The notes: a model not told the origin generated them from the sequence alone. Positions 17,701-25,464 are shown, counted from the stretch's first letter. The stretch is DNA of 64,000 nt from Paenisporosarcina indica (GCF_001939075.1 NZ_MPTA01000002.1:62001-126000), one strand, 5' to 3'. Translations and numbers: made by a program.

Positions 17701-19213
17701 TATCGTAATAAAAATATTCGCCATATATTTCTTTTTGTTTATCAAGTTCCAATTTAAATTTTTCAATTGACTTTTCAATGACTCCTTTGTCAACTTCATA
17801 TTTCGTAAGCTGCTCCGTAAAGGACCTAACTTGTGTGTTTTTAGATTCACGTAATTTACGAATATAGTTTTTGTATGATTCACTTTCCGTACTTATTCTG
17901 TTGATTTCCATAAGTACAGCATTCCATTCACTTTCAATTTCAATTTCTAGTTGAATTTGCAGCTCTTTTGATTCACGATAATCTTGCGATTGTTCAATGG
18001 CATTTTTTTTTCTACGAATATTTTGAAGTTCCTGTTCGGCCTCATTCCATTTCTTTAACTGTAGTTGAAGTTCCGCTTCATCTTTTTGGTTTGTTAAAGT
18101 CACTTTTTGTTGTTCTTTATCATTTTGATTTTGTCCAAAAGATAGGAGGGAAGCATTGAGTTCATTTAACTCATAATGTTTAATTACATATTGGAGGTTT
18201 CTTTGCTTCCAATCTAGCTCTTGTTTTAGTTTATTTAACTCAATTAATTGCTCCTTATGGTCGTTTGTCTCTTTTTCTAGCGAGGATATTTCATTTGATA
18301 GAGCTGTTAATATGGAGCGCCCTTTTTCAATATGTATATCGAATTTTTCCCTTTCTTGTATGAGCTCCGATAAACTAGAGTAAACTTCTTCATTATGACG
18401 CTTAATTTCAGCATATGCCGAAGCATTCTTTTTCAATTCAGGAAGGTTTTTAGTTATTGAAGCTATGTTTTTAAATAGAGTAATAAGGTCACTTTCTTCA
18501 CCCTTTTCATTCAATCTAGCCTCAATTGCTGGAATAATCATTTTAGAGAAAAGACCGTGATTTGTAGTCGCGTTCTTATCATCGAAATAATATGCCACAC
18601 CGCCTTCATATTGGTTTATATCGATTAGTTGTTCCCAATCTTTTTTAATAATCCCGTAACTATCTAAGGTGCTATAAAATTTTGATTTAGAATTTTCGTT
18701 AAAAGTAAGAAATTCTTTTTTATTTTCCCTTAGGTACTCCAAAAATTCACTATATGGTGTTGGAGCTCCTTTTTCTTTGTTATAAAGGGGAATATTATCG
18801 ATAGTATATGGATCGTATAAGCTGTAACCATACTCCCTTACGAATAGTGTATATAAAGGTTCACAATCGTTCTTCTCATTCAAATGCGAAGTCATAGCTA
18901 CCCCAACCAACAAGTGCCTACCGAAATCTAAATGAAAATCTATACAACTATAAAATGTATAAGGTTTAAATTGACCTTTACTTGCATAGAAAAAGTGATT
19001 AACTTTATTTTTCCCACGACTCCAAGAAGTCTTTGGAATCATAGGTTGAAATAATAGCTGCAACAGTACACCTTTACCAAACGTGTTTTTAGCTGTAATA
19101 ATCGCGTTTTTTGGTCCCTCATCAGAACTAAACTGAAAGACTTCATCTTTATAAATTCTGGTTTGCTGTTTGTAACGTGTACCAACTACTCGGTATTTAT
19201 TTATAGCTGTCAT
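14717..19213 (-). CDS. jetC: Wadjet JetC, SMC-like ATPase (type II-like)
   Basis: A 1,498-aa SMC/MukB-type ATPase, the motor of the Wadjet complex that extrudes and restricts circular plasmid DNA. The N-terminal ATPase half has a Walker A-like AKNTFGKGVLLQ (residues 41-52), with Ala and Gly at positions where the consensus GxxxxGK(S/T) has Gly and Ser/Thr. Two very long coiled-coil stretches (about 265-630 and 740-1,150) flank a hinge-like part. The C-terminal half has the signature SGSGGQ (1370-1375) and Walker B-like LLITDNPF (1402-1409), with Asn in place of the usual Glu; I recall DNPF as normal for JetC. ATG 19213 is preferred over GTG 19222, which lies within its own AGGAGGGTG. It overlaps jetB by 17 bp, showing translational coupling. 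Confidence 0.88.
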   Translation of the reverse strand: MTAINKYRVVGTRYKQQTRIYKDEVFQFSSDEGPKNAIITAKNTFGKGVLLQLLFQPMIPKTSWSRGKNKVNHFFYASKGQFKPYTFYSCIDFHLDFGRHLLVGVAMTSHLNEKNDCEPLYTLFVREYGYSLYDPYTIDNIPLYNKEKGAPTPYSEFLEYLRENKKEFLTFNENSKSKFYSTLDSYGIIKKDWEQLIDINQYEGGVAYYFDDKNATTNHGLFSKMIIPAIEARLNEKGEESDLITLFKNIASITKNLPELKKNASAYAEIKRHNEEVYSSLSELIQEREKFDIHIEKGRSILTALSNEISSLEKETNDHKEQLIELNKLKQELDWKQRNLQYVIKHYELNELNASLLSFGQNQNDKEQQKVTLTNQKDEAELQLQLKKWNEAEQELQNIRRKKNAIEQSQDYRESKELQIQLEIEIESEWNAVLMEINRISTESESYKNYIRKLRESKNTQVRSFTEQLTKYEVDKGVIEKSIEKFKLELDKQKEIYGEYFYYDIEKIHSQKSKELKDTEKNYSKLTKDQTEKADEKTSLDRRHATLEVEIVSEEKEVKRIKQQWEQQKEKERGIMQKVWNVLRINPVEVVVFRKWLNEQIPVLKNRKSEWELTLNQLNIQLYEIAFEVKQNDKPYLIPNEEVYKVKSLLAEKGVPVLYGDEYIKQQGPEKREELNKNHSLLKYGLIVPNQNKAYVDEIKKLDKEFFHVPIPIFWVNQLEKKSDMQFVILDQKAAEFSIHDDKLSERKQALYLKSDEVKSEIENTKEYIDKLTAVVAELESFDHSTTAVELEKQYHTFRTQLVKKIKEKPEVEKQIEVIKEELKIVSDSIVSVSNAIESLKKEIDSLKTWLENKKIYESEKQRQYDLSLKVQSMNSKISSKQKELSTLNDDFDDWKDSYRDWKDSKNKLMETVKEVLPLIYFEDVKTEALREVQPNFNMDVDNLRDHSYKWKAVQQEMESRNTELVKLGVNLEHFQKAVHNEEKELSRLNNEWMKFRVPQEPIPVLKKRLEQKEESVNEIKEAILLLKSDIKHANSQKERLGKELDEMKASIIKDFRKQPEIWKHDDFNKMKIEIEHSINENKNDLNDTNAIIRDIETKVSNFNTIFQKLSATLNTLNISSGLNPVPYVQEIVKKNPVKTGDEWIKTFMTLQRNVITKKSAVQSIHRKKKEVFERSEWVLEIKDVALKVYSDMDFEELQEVKASIEGLDLLASNEIAEAEEERNTAEEAKKEWVEHACKYALQIVEHLRKMIKAMRITNRSGLNFPLVKLKRDNLLPRETDQIKGNIDDLFDRVITEMFVEYQDVNEIPQKVFKDKISTKNIILAAFNYQYPVLWMYRLHEENSFLYEPPKEEFYTEWETINESSKTDPSGSGGQLFSARTLILMMLTSFKRTNEDNSSWKLLITDNPFSVAVSDHIVDPILAIAEELKFQWIVVTPPELVKVELLQKFDMYYHLSAKPITSGTDQVVSEVQYGYRNYKKSNSILKEEKVLFSVEQDN

Positions 19214-19952
19214 TAACCTCACCCTCCTTTCTTCGTTTGGCTTCTACGATTACATCTCGTAACATCGTATACCTTTCATAATTGTGGAAAAGCCCCTCAA
19301 TTCGTTCAAATAATTCAGGATAAGCATAAACAATATGTTCATCTCCTTCTAGAATGACATTTAATAAGTGTTCATTCTCAAACAGATTTAGTGCTTTTTT
19401 CATAATGCTAAATTTAGTTTTCATAGAAGGAGTTAACTTGTTGCTATCGTCTTTCAGATCTTTACTTAACCAAAACTCTACTTGTTCCCTAATATTCATA
19501 GCCCATTTTTTCTCGTAATCTTCTTCGATTTCAATCTTTTCTTTCCAATGGCTAAAAACATTCGTTACAAGTTCTTCCATCCTAAATAAAGATAAACCAC
19601 GCAGTTCATATCGGGAACGAACAGATAAGTCACCATCAATTTCACTAAGGTAAATCATTAAAATATTACATAACAAGTAAAACTCTTTTTTATTTTCAAT
19701 GTCACTATATTTTTCTTTTAAATGAGTGAATGATGTAGCAAAAATAGACTCTTTACCATCGGAGATTAGTTGGAGCTTTTCATGTCCTTCTAAAATTATC
19801 GTTCCGAAACTTCGTGCAATTTGTTGAACTAAGTCATGTACTTGAGTGTCATCAAAGTAAGATCTTAAGACACTTTCATTCCGATCGACCATTTTGTGCT
19901 TCATCAACTTAGCATAAATATCTGTGGCTATTTTTATCTTTTCAGCAGCCAT
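19197..19952 (-). CDS. jetB: Wadjet JetB (DUF6063-like, kite-type subunit)
   Basis: A 251-aa protein between jetA and jetC in a tightly packed operon: 3 bp after jetA, overlapping jetC by 17 bp. No membrane segment. It is rich in acidic and aromatic residues (IARSFGTIILEGHEKLQL, LLCNILMIYLSEIDGD). I recall this profile from the DUF6063 proteins that form the B (MukE/kite-like) subunit of type II Wadjet. B bridges the JetC heads and the JetA kleisin. ATG 19952 follows AAAGGGGAG; an ATG at 19956 in another frame is not used. Assignment rests partly on gene order. Confidence 0.8.
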   Translation of the reverse strand: MAAEKIKIATDIYAKLMKHKMVDRNESVLRSYFDDTQVHDLVQQIARSFGTIILEGHEKLQLISDGKESIFATSFTHLKEKYSDIENKKEFYLLCNILMIYLSEIDGDLSVRSRYELRGLSLFRMEELVTNVFSHWKEKIEIEEDYEKKWAMNIREQVEFWLSKDLKDDSNKLTPSMKTKFSIMKKALNLFENEHLLNVILEGDEHIVYAYPELFERIEGLFHNYERYTMLRDVIVEAKRRKEGEVNDSYK

Positions 19953-19955
19953 TCA

Positions 19956-21434
19956 TTATACTCCCCTTTTATATCGTAGTACGTAGGAAGACATCTGAAC
20001 ATCTTCTGTTACGATTTTCTCACCAGGCTCATACGTAGCATAAATTATTTTCCCTTCAAAGAAGCTTATATCAGCATCTAGTTTTAGCATCTTTTGTAAT
20101 AGTGTAAACCGTTCATCATTATACTTTCGATTCTCCTGTATTTCCCCAACAGTCAATTTAGATTGTGCAAACAATGGCCAGAAGTCAATAGCATCCCGAT
20201 TCCAATGATCAAAAGAACTAATATCCTTTGCATGAAATTCACCAGTGCTAGCTAACCCTTTAAATATTGGATACCAACAAGTTACTACCACATCCCAATT
20301 CACTTCATGCACATATTTATTCCAAATCTCCTCTTTTTCTTCTTTAAAGTCTGTTTCTATCAGTTCTTGTTCATTTACCAATTCCTGTTCCTGCCATATC
20401 CATTCCATCGGAAGAATGACATCCTGTTTTGGAGAAAATAATGGACCTAATATTAATTCATATATCTCTTCGGTTGGAATACCGTTCTGATAAATATGCT
20501 TTTCCCATATTTCTTGATGAAAGTTAGCCGTTTTTCTATAAACAAGGGATAATGGATTGTTTTTTCGAATATCTAGTTCTAGAGCAATATTTTTATAAAC
20601 CTCGTCCGATAAACTAAGGTGTAATTTCGAGGTAGAGAAGATTTTATTTTCAAGCTCTATGTGCTCCAATCGTGATAATTCGTTACCTCTTTCAATCATT
20701 TTTAAAGTAGATAACATTTTCTTGTATAATTCCTGTGCTTCCTCTGATTGGTTCCAGACATCTTCTTTAGATTTTTTCCTAACTTCCCTATTAGTAAGGA
20801 GCACCTTTGGATTTCTCTCTAATTCATATCTATAATCCTTTTCTTTTGCTAATAAACGTCTTATTCTCAATGTCAATGCGTCTAATACACCAACTGCCTG
20901 ATTAACTCTACCAGCTCTAATGAGTTGCAATGTATACAATTGTTCAACACTCATATCCATTTCTTCTTCAAATTCTCGAGACATTAAAATCATTCGGATG
21001 CTTTCATCCGTCAACTTATAAACTACTGTCCCTTTTTTAAGTTTCGTATATTCCCTGTCTTGTTCTAAGTAAGAAAAACGTTGGTCTTCAAATGTCTGTT
21101 TTTCATGATTATAATAATGACCTTTAAAAGAATCCATTCGTTTACTATCACCAAAATAAAAGATGCCATTTCCTAACCTCATCACATCTTCTTCTTTATG
21201 ATCAAGTTTAAAGGTTTCAATTACATCACGTACAACTTCATATATATCATCCTTTGTCCTGGCTTCATCATCACGCAGCTCTCGATAATAGATTTCTAAC
21301 AAGACGCATAGCAATATATCACGAACATAAGGATTTAATTTTTCACCGAGACTCATCCCCGCACCAAACAAAAAAATTGGATTTAACGACCTTTTTCTTT
21401 TCTCTATTCCAAACCATATATCTTCATTAAGCAT
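19956..21434 (-). CDS. jetA: Wadjet JetA (DUF5716-like kleisin subunit)
   Basis: A 492-aa soluble protein. It has an N-terminal wHTH-like region (LNPIFLFGAGMSLGEKLNPYVRDILLCVLLEIYYRE), a middle helical RIRRLLAKEKDYRYELERNPKVLL segment and a C-terminal domain with YVLRYKRG. It matches my memory of JetA/DUF5716 of type II Wadjet, the kleisin that closes the JetC ring. ATG 21434 sits behind AAGGAGAAGG and overlaps the jetD stop by 8 bp, so expression would be coupled to translation through jetD. A stop in jetD could therefore also lower JetA, although JetA has its own strong ribosome binding site. Confidence 0.82.
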   Translation of the reverse strand: MLNEDIWFGIEKRKRSLNPIFLFGAGMSLGEKLNPYVRDILLCVLLEIYYRELRDDEARTKDDIYEVVRDVIETFKLDHKEEDVMRLGNGIFYFGDSKRMDSFKGHYYNHEKQTFEDQRFSYLEQDREYTKLKKGTVVYKLTDESIRMILMSREFEEEMDMSVEQLYTLQLIRAGRVNQAVGVLDALTLRIRRLLAKEKDYRYELERNPKVLLTNREVRKKSKEDVWNQSEEAQELYKKMLSTLKMIERGNELSRLEHIELENKIFSTSKLHLSLSDEVYKNIALELDIRKNNPLSLVYRKTANFHQEIWEKHIYQNGIPTEEIYELILGPLFSPKQDVILPMEWIWQEQELVNEQELIETDFKEEKEEIWNKYVHEVNWDVVVTCWYPIFKGLASTGEFHAKDISSFDHWNRDAIDFWPLFAQSKLTVGEIQENRKYNDERFTLLQKMLKLDADISFFEGKIIYATYEPGEKIVTEDVQMSSYVLRYKRGV

Positions 21435-22518
21435 GATTACCTTCTCCTTTTAATAGTAGGTCAATTGGTAGGACTTCTTGAGGGATACGCTTATCTTCAT
21501 TCCAAATCTGATAAGCAATCGCAGTGAAGCCTTCATTATCCCTCCCAATTTCATCTAAGAAATAATTAAAATGATCGTTGTTTTTTGGCTGATCCTTTTT
21601 TATAGTGGTCGGGCAATGACATTCTTTCACCATCATGTAGTAAATATGTTTTGCTAAAGTTATGTAAAACTCTGGGTTTTTAGTTTTCAGTCGAGCATAG
21701 ATGGAATATCCTGATGGATCCATATCTCCTACATAAAAAAGTTGAAAGTCGTTATGCTCTAATATGTCTTTTATATATTTAATGCTTGATTCGATATGTG
21801 TTCCTTCTGCGTATATAATCATATCCAATTCCATTCCAATAATCGGTTTGTACATTTTAAATAATCTTCTACAAGCATGGAAAAATGATAAATTTTCAAT
21901 GATTAAAATACGTTTAATTTCAGTGAAATTATTAACTCTAGGATGTACAAAATATGAGAATGGCTCACCATAGTTTTCAATTTCCAAATCGTTTTCAGTT
22001 AATTTTAATCTACTTAAAAGGTGTCGACCTTCTTCATTAAGGAACTTCTCATCCTTAAATAATTGATAGGACCGACTAGCTTTAGATTCCCACTCCCATT
22101 TATCCTTTTCCCCTAAAAAATTATAAATGCTTAATATGTTTTCCCAGGTTGATACATTCTGCTTTTCAGGATTAGTGATAAAATAATTAATATCTAACCG
22201 GTCTGACACCTGAAAAATTTGTTCTTGGGTCCAAGTAGGAATAGCCCTTGTTCTAATGATTCTCCATCTTATTGGTAATGGTGTTTTACGGTTGTTAGTT
22301 TTTTTGATAGAAGATTTTATTGGTTCAATCTTTGAGGAGGAACTTAGTTCATTTATGATGGTGTAAAATAAATCATACCCTCCATCATCTTGATAATCAT
22401 TAAGGCTGTCATATCTATCAATAATATAATTCTCCAGTTCTAAAATATTGAACTCTACATTTTAATGCTGATTTAAGAAGGCGATTATTAAATCCTTCAT
22501 TTTCTCAAATTTGTTCAT
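21427..22518 (-). pseudogene. jetD: Wadjet JetD (Toprim nuclease) with an in-frame stop at codon 19
   Basis: The frame runs from ATG 22518 (behind AGAGGGTG, good spacing) to 21427 and is broken only by TAA at 22,462-22,464. Codons 20-363 read on without a shift. The C-terminal half is a Toprim/DUF2220-type domain: the conserved Glu is in RILIIENLSFF (Glu208 of the full frame) and the Asp pair is in FYVGDMDPSGY (Asp265, Asp267), so the catalytic metal site is intact. JetD is the topoisomerase VI-like nuclease that cuts the trapped plasmid. The only obvious downstream start, GTG 22207-22209, has no ribosome binding site and would remove 103 residues of the DNA-binding arm domain. A single C-to-T change (CAA to TAA) would explain it. 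It is first gene of the operon, with jetA, jetB and jetC following. Confidence 0.85.
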
Positions 22519-22590
22519 CCAGTTCACCCTCTTTACAGTGGTCTTAATAGTAGTTAGTTCTAAATTCCTATCTAAATAAGATATTGAAAT

Positions 22591-22620
22591 AACCCCTCTC
22601 ATCGATTCTTGAAAGGGGTT
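22591..22620 (-). terminator. hairpin between antitoxin remnant and jetD
   Basis: AACCCCT pairs with AGGGGTT, immediately beyond the stop of the remnant at 22,625 on the minus strand. It probably ended that vanished transcription unit and shields jetD from it. Confidence 0.6.
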
Positions 22621-22624
22621 GCTG

Positions 22625-22790
22625 TCAATTTGCCCATTTATATGACTTTTTTAATCGATTTAACTTTGTTGGAAATGGAATATGTCCATCTTGCTGAAGC
22701 CTTCCAAGAACAACCCCCGGTGCAATATTAATTTCACTTTGCAAAAGTGAGGCAAATGCCTCACCAATTATGTTACAGTTATTTACTACT
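22625..22790 (-). pseudogene. C-terminal remnant of an ImmA/IrrE- or HigA-type antitoxin protein
   Basis: The last 40-odd codons before TGA 22,625-22,627 read EAFASLLQSEINIAPGVV, then LGRLQQDGHIPF, then LNRLKKSYKW. The (I)APGVVxGRLQxDxxIPF...LNxLKxxYxW pattern is the diagnostic C-terminus of XRE-ImmA/IrrE (HigA-like) antitoxin proteins. There is no start or N-terminal part. It is a vestige of a toxin-antitoxin or phage-regulator gene next to the Wadjet locus. Confidence 0.7.
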
Positions 22791-23020
22791 TTTACCTAAG
22801 GGGATAGGTATCAAATACCACTCTTCATTCAATATCTCAACTACCTCATTATTAATCACTAGTGTTCTAGAGATTGGTACTATACTAAATGATCGTTGTG
22901 ATCTAAGTTATGTACTCAGATCTATTGCAGCACAAAACTTAAGAACAAGTATCCTTTTACAATCAAATAAACTGAACTTAGATGTTTCATTACTATAATC
23001 ATACGACAAATGAACTGCAT
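22779..23020 (-). pseudogene. decayed gene of unknown function
   Basis: A minus-strand frame ending at TAA 22,779-22,781 reads plausibly (SKFSLFDCKRILVLKFCAAI, then RTLVINNEVVEILNEEWYLI) with one internal stop near 22,905. No family recognised. It overlaps the front of the antitoxin remnant in another frame, so deletions have occurred. Confidence 0.35.
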
Positions 23021-23122
23021 ATTCGTTATATTCTTATCGACAATATCCGACAGATATTCAAGTAGTTCAAACACAGGATTCCAGTTATCACTAACCCTCT
23101 ATTCTTCAGGGGCGCGTTTTTA

Positions 23123-23235
23123 AATCCATTTGATCAACCTGGTGTTGAATTTTATAAAAAGAATACCAATACTCTATTACAGAAAAACAAAAAACAGGAT
23201 GCACAAGGCCAAAAGCCGAGTGTTTCCTGTTTTTT
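23123..23235 (+). pseudogene. pgi 3' fragment 1, with terminator
   Basis: Begins within the codons for NPFDQPGVEFYKKN and runs to the end of pgi. The terminator (ACAGG...CCTGTTTTTT, about 23,192-23,235) differs from the one behind intact pgi. Its 5' breakpoint abuts the element end GGGGCGCGTTTTTAAA. It shares CAACCTGGTGTTGAATTTTA with fragment 2, where intact pgi has CAGCCAGGAGTGGAGTTTTA. Confidence 0.85.
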
Positions 23236-23349
23236 GACTAATCATTTGAACCTTCATTATAAGTTCTTCAACAATTATACTCAATAAACATTTCATCCTG
23301 GTAAAATTTATTAATACAACTGTATCCGGCTCCATGATTTTTAAAAGTA

Positions 23350-23410
23350 AATTGTAGTTAATTGTCAGAATTCTGTAGAATTGTTTTCAACATAGGGGCC
23401 GTTTTTAACC
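23350..23410. repeat. dispersed repeat, family B
   Basis: AATTGTAGTTAATTGTCAGAAT...CATAGGGGCCGTTTTTAACC, ending 2 bp from the stop of the HEPN gene. It has the same placement relative to a minus-strand stop codon as the copies near 8140, 27,670 and 28,979. Confidence 0.6.
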
Positions 23411-23412
23411 AA

Positions 23413-24453
23413 TTATTCCTGTTTTGATTTTTTATGGAGTCCACTATTCTCTAGTTCCTTAATTGCCTCTATTAAAAAACTAACATCACCGATTAGTGGA
23501 TGGTTAAATAACTGTGGTATTGATTTATCTTGAAAAGGAAATTTCTCTTGCTCATTTAAGCTTTTAGAAAGAAATAGAACCAGCAAACTAAATGCAGCTG
23601 CCGTAACCAATCTTATTTCTTCACTAAAATATTGGAAGCTTTCCTTCCCACCGTGTGCATATTTATTTCGATATTTTTGAATAACGTTAAAAGTTTTATT
23701 TTTACTAAACCCTAGTTCAGATATATAGTCAAATAAAGCTTTTTTATTAACGGATGGCCTAGTGACATTGATATGTCCACACTTTTCGCACGTATTTTTA
23801 ATTTCGGTTTCTTCAGAAGTTAGCTTAGATATTAGTTCTAAAGCTGTAATCCAAAAAATTATTTTTTCCTCGGGAAAATAAGAAAGGGTTCCTTTTCTGT
23901 ACCATCTTAAAATTGATTTATATTCATTAGGAATTTTTATTTTCATCCATTTTCCCAAGTGATTAATGGTGGTGCTGGATTCGATTTTATGAGATTCTGA
24001 AAACTCTCCAGCTTCATTTATTGGTGATGTGTCTGTCGGAATATTAAATTGTCGTCCCACTGAAAGAACAATTCTTCCATTTCTAGTAATAGGTTCTGAA
24101 TGGACGTCACCCCAATGTAGAATTCTACACTCTTGTAACATTAAATAAGAACACCAGGATACAAAGTCTTCTATATCAGATATAGCGCTGATAGTATCAT
24201 TTTTCGGATTCTTATCATCGTTTTCCTTGAATTTCTTTTCAATTATTATCGTTCGCGCTTCTTTCAGAATCTTTTCTACATCAGAAAACTCATTAGGATG
24301 TAATAAACGGTTTGCAACCACTTTATTTGGCATTTTCCCAGTAATAACAGTCACATTATTATGGATGTCAATTTGAATCTCCTTAATTATTTTCTCTTCA
24401 GAAAGCTGAATTAGTGGATAGAAACAAGTGGCAGCGATTGTCTTAATTGTCAT
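23413..24453 (-). CDS. HEPN-domain protein (MauJ/Apea-like), candidate ribonuclease
   Basis: A 346-aa soluble protein. The N-terminal half (1-170) is unassigned. A helical domain with YFPEEKIIFWITALELISK (about 192-210) is typical of HEPN proteins. A one-knuckle zinc ribbon CEKCGH (222-227) follows, then QKYRNKYAHGGKES, with the HEPN R-x4-H motif at Arg262 and His267. HEPN domains with this motif are metal-independent RNases in abortive-infection and toxin modules. The closest annotation I recall is 'methylamine utilization protein MauJ', a misleading name. The start is ATG 24453, with AGAAGG 9 bases upstream; an in-frame GTG at 24474 is less good. It stands alone between two pgi fragments, downstream of Wadjet. 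Without a partner antitoxin, function is unproven. Confidence 0.72.
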   Translation of the reverse strand: MTIKTIAATCFYPLIQLSEEKIIKEIQIDIHNNVTVITGKMPNKVVANRLLHPNEFSDVEKILKEARTIIIEKKFKENDDKNPKNDTISAISDIEDFVSWCSYLMLQECRILHWGDVHSEPITRNGRIVLSVGRQFNIPTDTSPINEAGEFSESHKIESSTTINHLGKWMKIKIPNEYKSILRWYRKGTLSYFPEEKIIFWITALELISKLTSEETEIKNTCEKCGHINVTRPSVNKKALFDYISELGFSKNKTFNVIQKYRNKYAHGGKESFQYFSEEIRLVTAAAFSLLVLFLSKSLNEQEKFPFQDKSIPQLFNHPLIGDVSFLIEAIKELENSGLHKKSKQE

Positions 24454-24599
24454 TTCGTTATACCTTCTTTCCACTCTTCTTCCCTTATTGAGAAGTCCAA
24501 AAGTGATTTAGTTAATTGGTCGAATATTCAGTATAATAACGGTACATAATTTTACTAAAGAGAAACGTCCTTCTAGTCGATCTGTAGACAGGTAAAAAC

Positions 24600-24903
24600 A
24601 TAACAATGTGACAACTTGAGATTACAATGAAAGTTTGTTACATAATCAACATTACCGATACACCATCGATTAGATGTCTCATTCTCGTTCACTAATGCTT
24701 TTGAACTTCGAAGAAGTTGTATCCTTTTATATGGGGGGGAATAGGAATAGGCATATACCTATAAAGGTTGTAATCGAGTTCATCGACAAATTTTTGGTAA
24801 CAAAGGTAATATTATTTCGCTTGATTGATTTCGTTGCAATTGCTTGACTAGTTCTAAAGAATTCTTCATTCAACTCCATGATCACATGAATTGTCATATT
24901 CAT
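24600..24903 (-). pseudogene. decayed second copy of the 93-aa orphan gene
   Basis: From ATG 24903 it reads MNMTIHVIMELNEEFF and NITFV; after a frameshift it reads YAYSYSPPYKRIQLLRSS. These correspond in order to MRLNIHLIMGLNEDSI, DFTFV and VYAYEPPYKRARILKG of the gene at 8149-8430. No ribosome binding site. As in the intact locus, the dispersed composite repeat begins just upstream (24,953). Confidence 0.7.
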
Positions 24904-24952
24904 TACTGGTTCTTATCATTTGCTTCTATTCAAATTCTTCTTTATTTCTTAG

Positions 24953-25144
24953 TTATTTCGACAAATAGTCGGAAAATCCTTTTGATAATTAATGAATTGT
25001 AAATTTTTTTCCACAAAAAAAAGACTTCCAAAGATAATTCTGGCTGCCTTTTTTGTTTCTTTATTTTAGTTGTAGCTGTTAACATTGAATTATAGTTAAA
25101 TTTCGAATCGTTTAAAATAGTTTCTGTCACAGGGACCTATTTTA
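24953..25144. repeat. composite dispersed repeat, copy B (short)
   Basis: Starts TTATTTCGACAAATAG like copies A and C, contains the TTCTGGCTGCCTTTTTT terminator part, and ends with a family B unit (TTATAGTTAAATTTCGAAT...CACAGGGACCTATTTTAAA). It lacks the middle block of copies A and C. Its right end joins pgi fragment 2 directly. Confidence 0.75.
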
Positions 25145-25147
25145 AAG

Positions 25148-25431
25148 ATCTTGATAAATTAAACTATTTATGTAACACATCTCTCCATGACTTCAACAAA
25201 AAGTCACTTACCGGTTCAGCGTCCGCTCATACGGATGGCGGCGTACCGGTCATGCATTTAGAAATAGAGAAATTTGAATCCTATCATGTCGGTTATTTAA
25301 TGTATTTCTTTATGAAAGCATGTGCGATGAGTGCCTACTTAATGGACGTCAATCCATTTGACCAACCTGGTGTTGAATTTTATAAAAAGAAACAAACAAA
25401 CTCCTACAGAAAAACGAAAACCAGGAAGCAC
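25148..25431 (+). pseudogene. pgi 3' fragment 2 (about 284 bp)
   Basis: Aligns to pgi 2228-2511 without gaps for most of its length, roughly nine bases in ten identical. It encodes DLDKLNYLC, HTDGGVPVMHLEIE and NPFDQPGVEFYKK, then loses frame. It has no start. Its 5' end abuts composite repeat copy B. It keeps what looks like the original pgi terminator. Confidence 0.9.
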
Positions 25432-25464
25432 AAGGTCAATCTGACCTGTGTTTCCTGGTTTTTT
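25419..25464 (+). terminator. terminator of pgi fragment 2
   Basis: AACCAGGAAGCAC and GTGTTTCCTGGTT pair around an inner AGGTC/GACCT stem, followed by TTTTTT. The left arm contains CAGGAAGCA, the last bases shared with intact pgi before the REP-like repeat begins there. Confidence 0.9.

Noticed and set aside
1402-19213. Walker B Asn in JetC (DNPF) as an inactivating change
   Set aside because: I recall DNPF as normal for JetC proteins, so it is not listed as a defect; only the Walker A deviation is. (The motif lies near 15,000 on the minus strand.)
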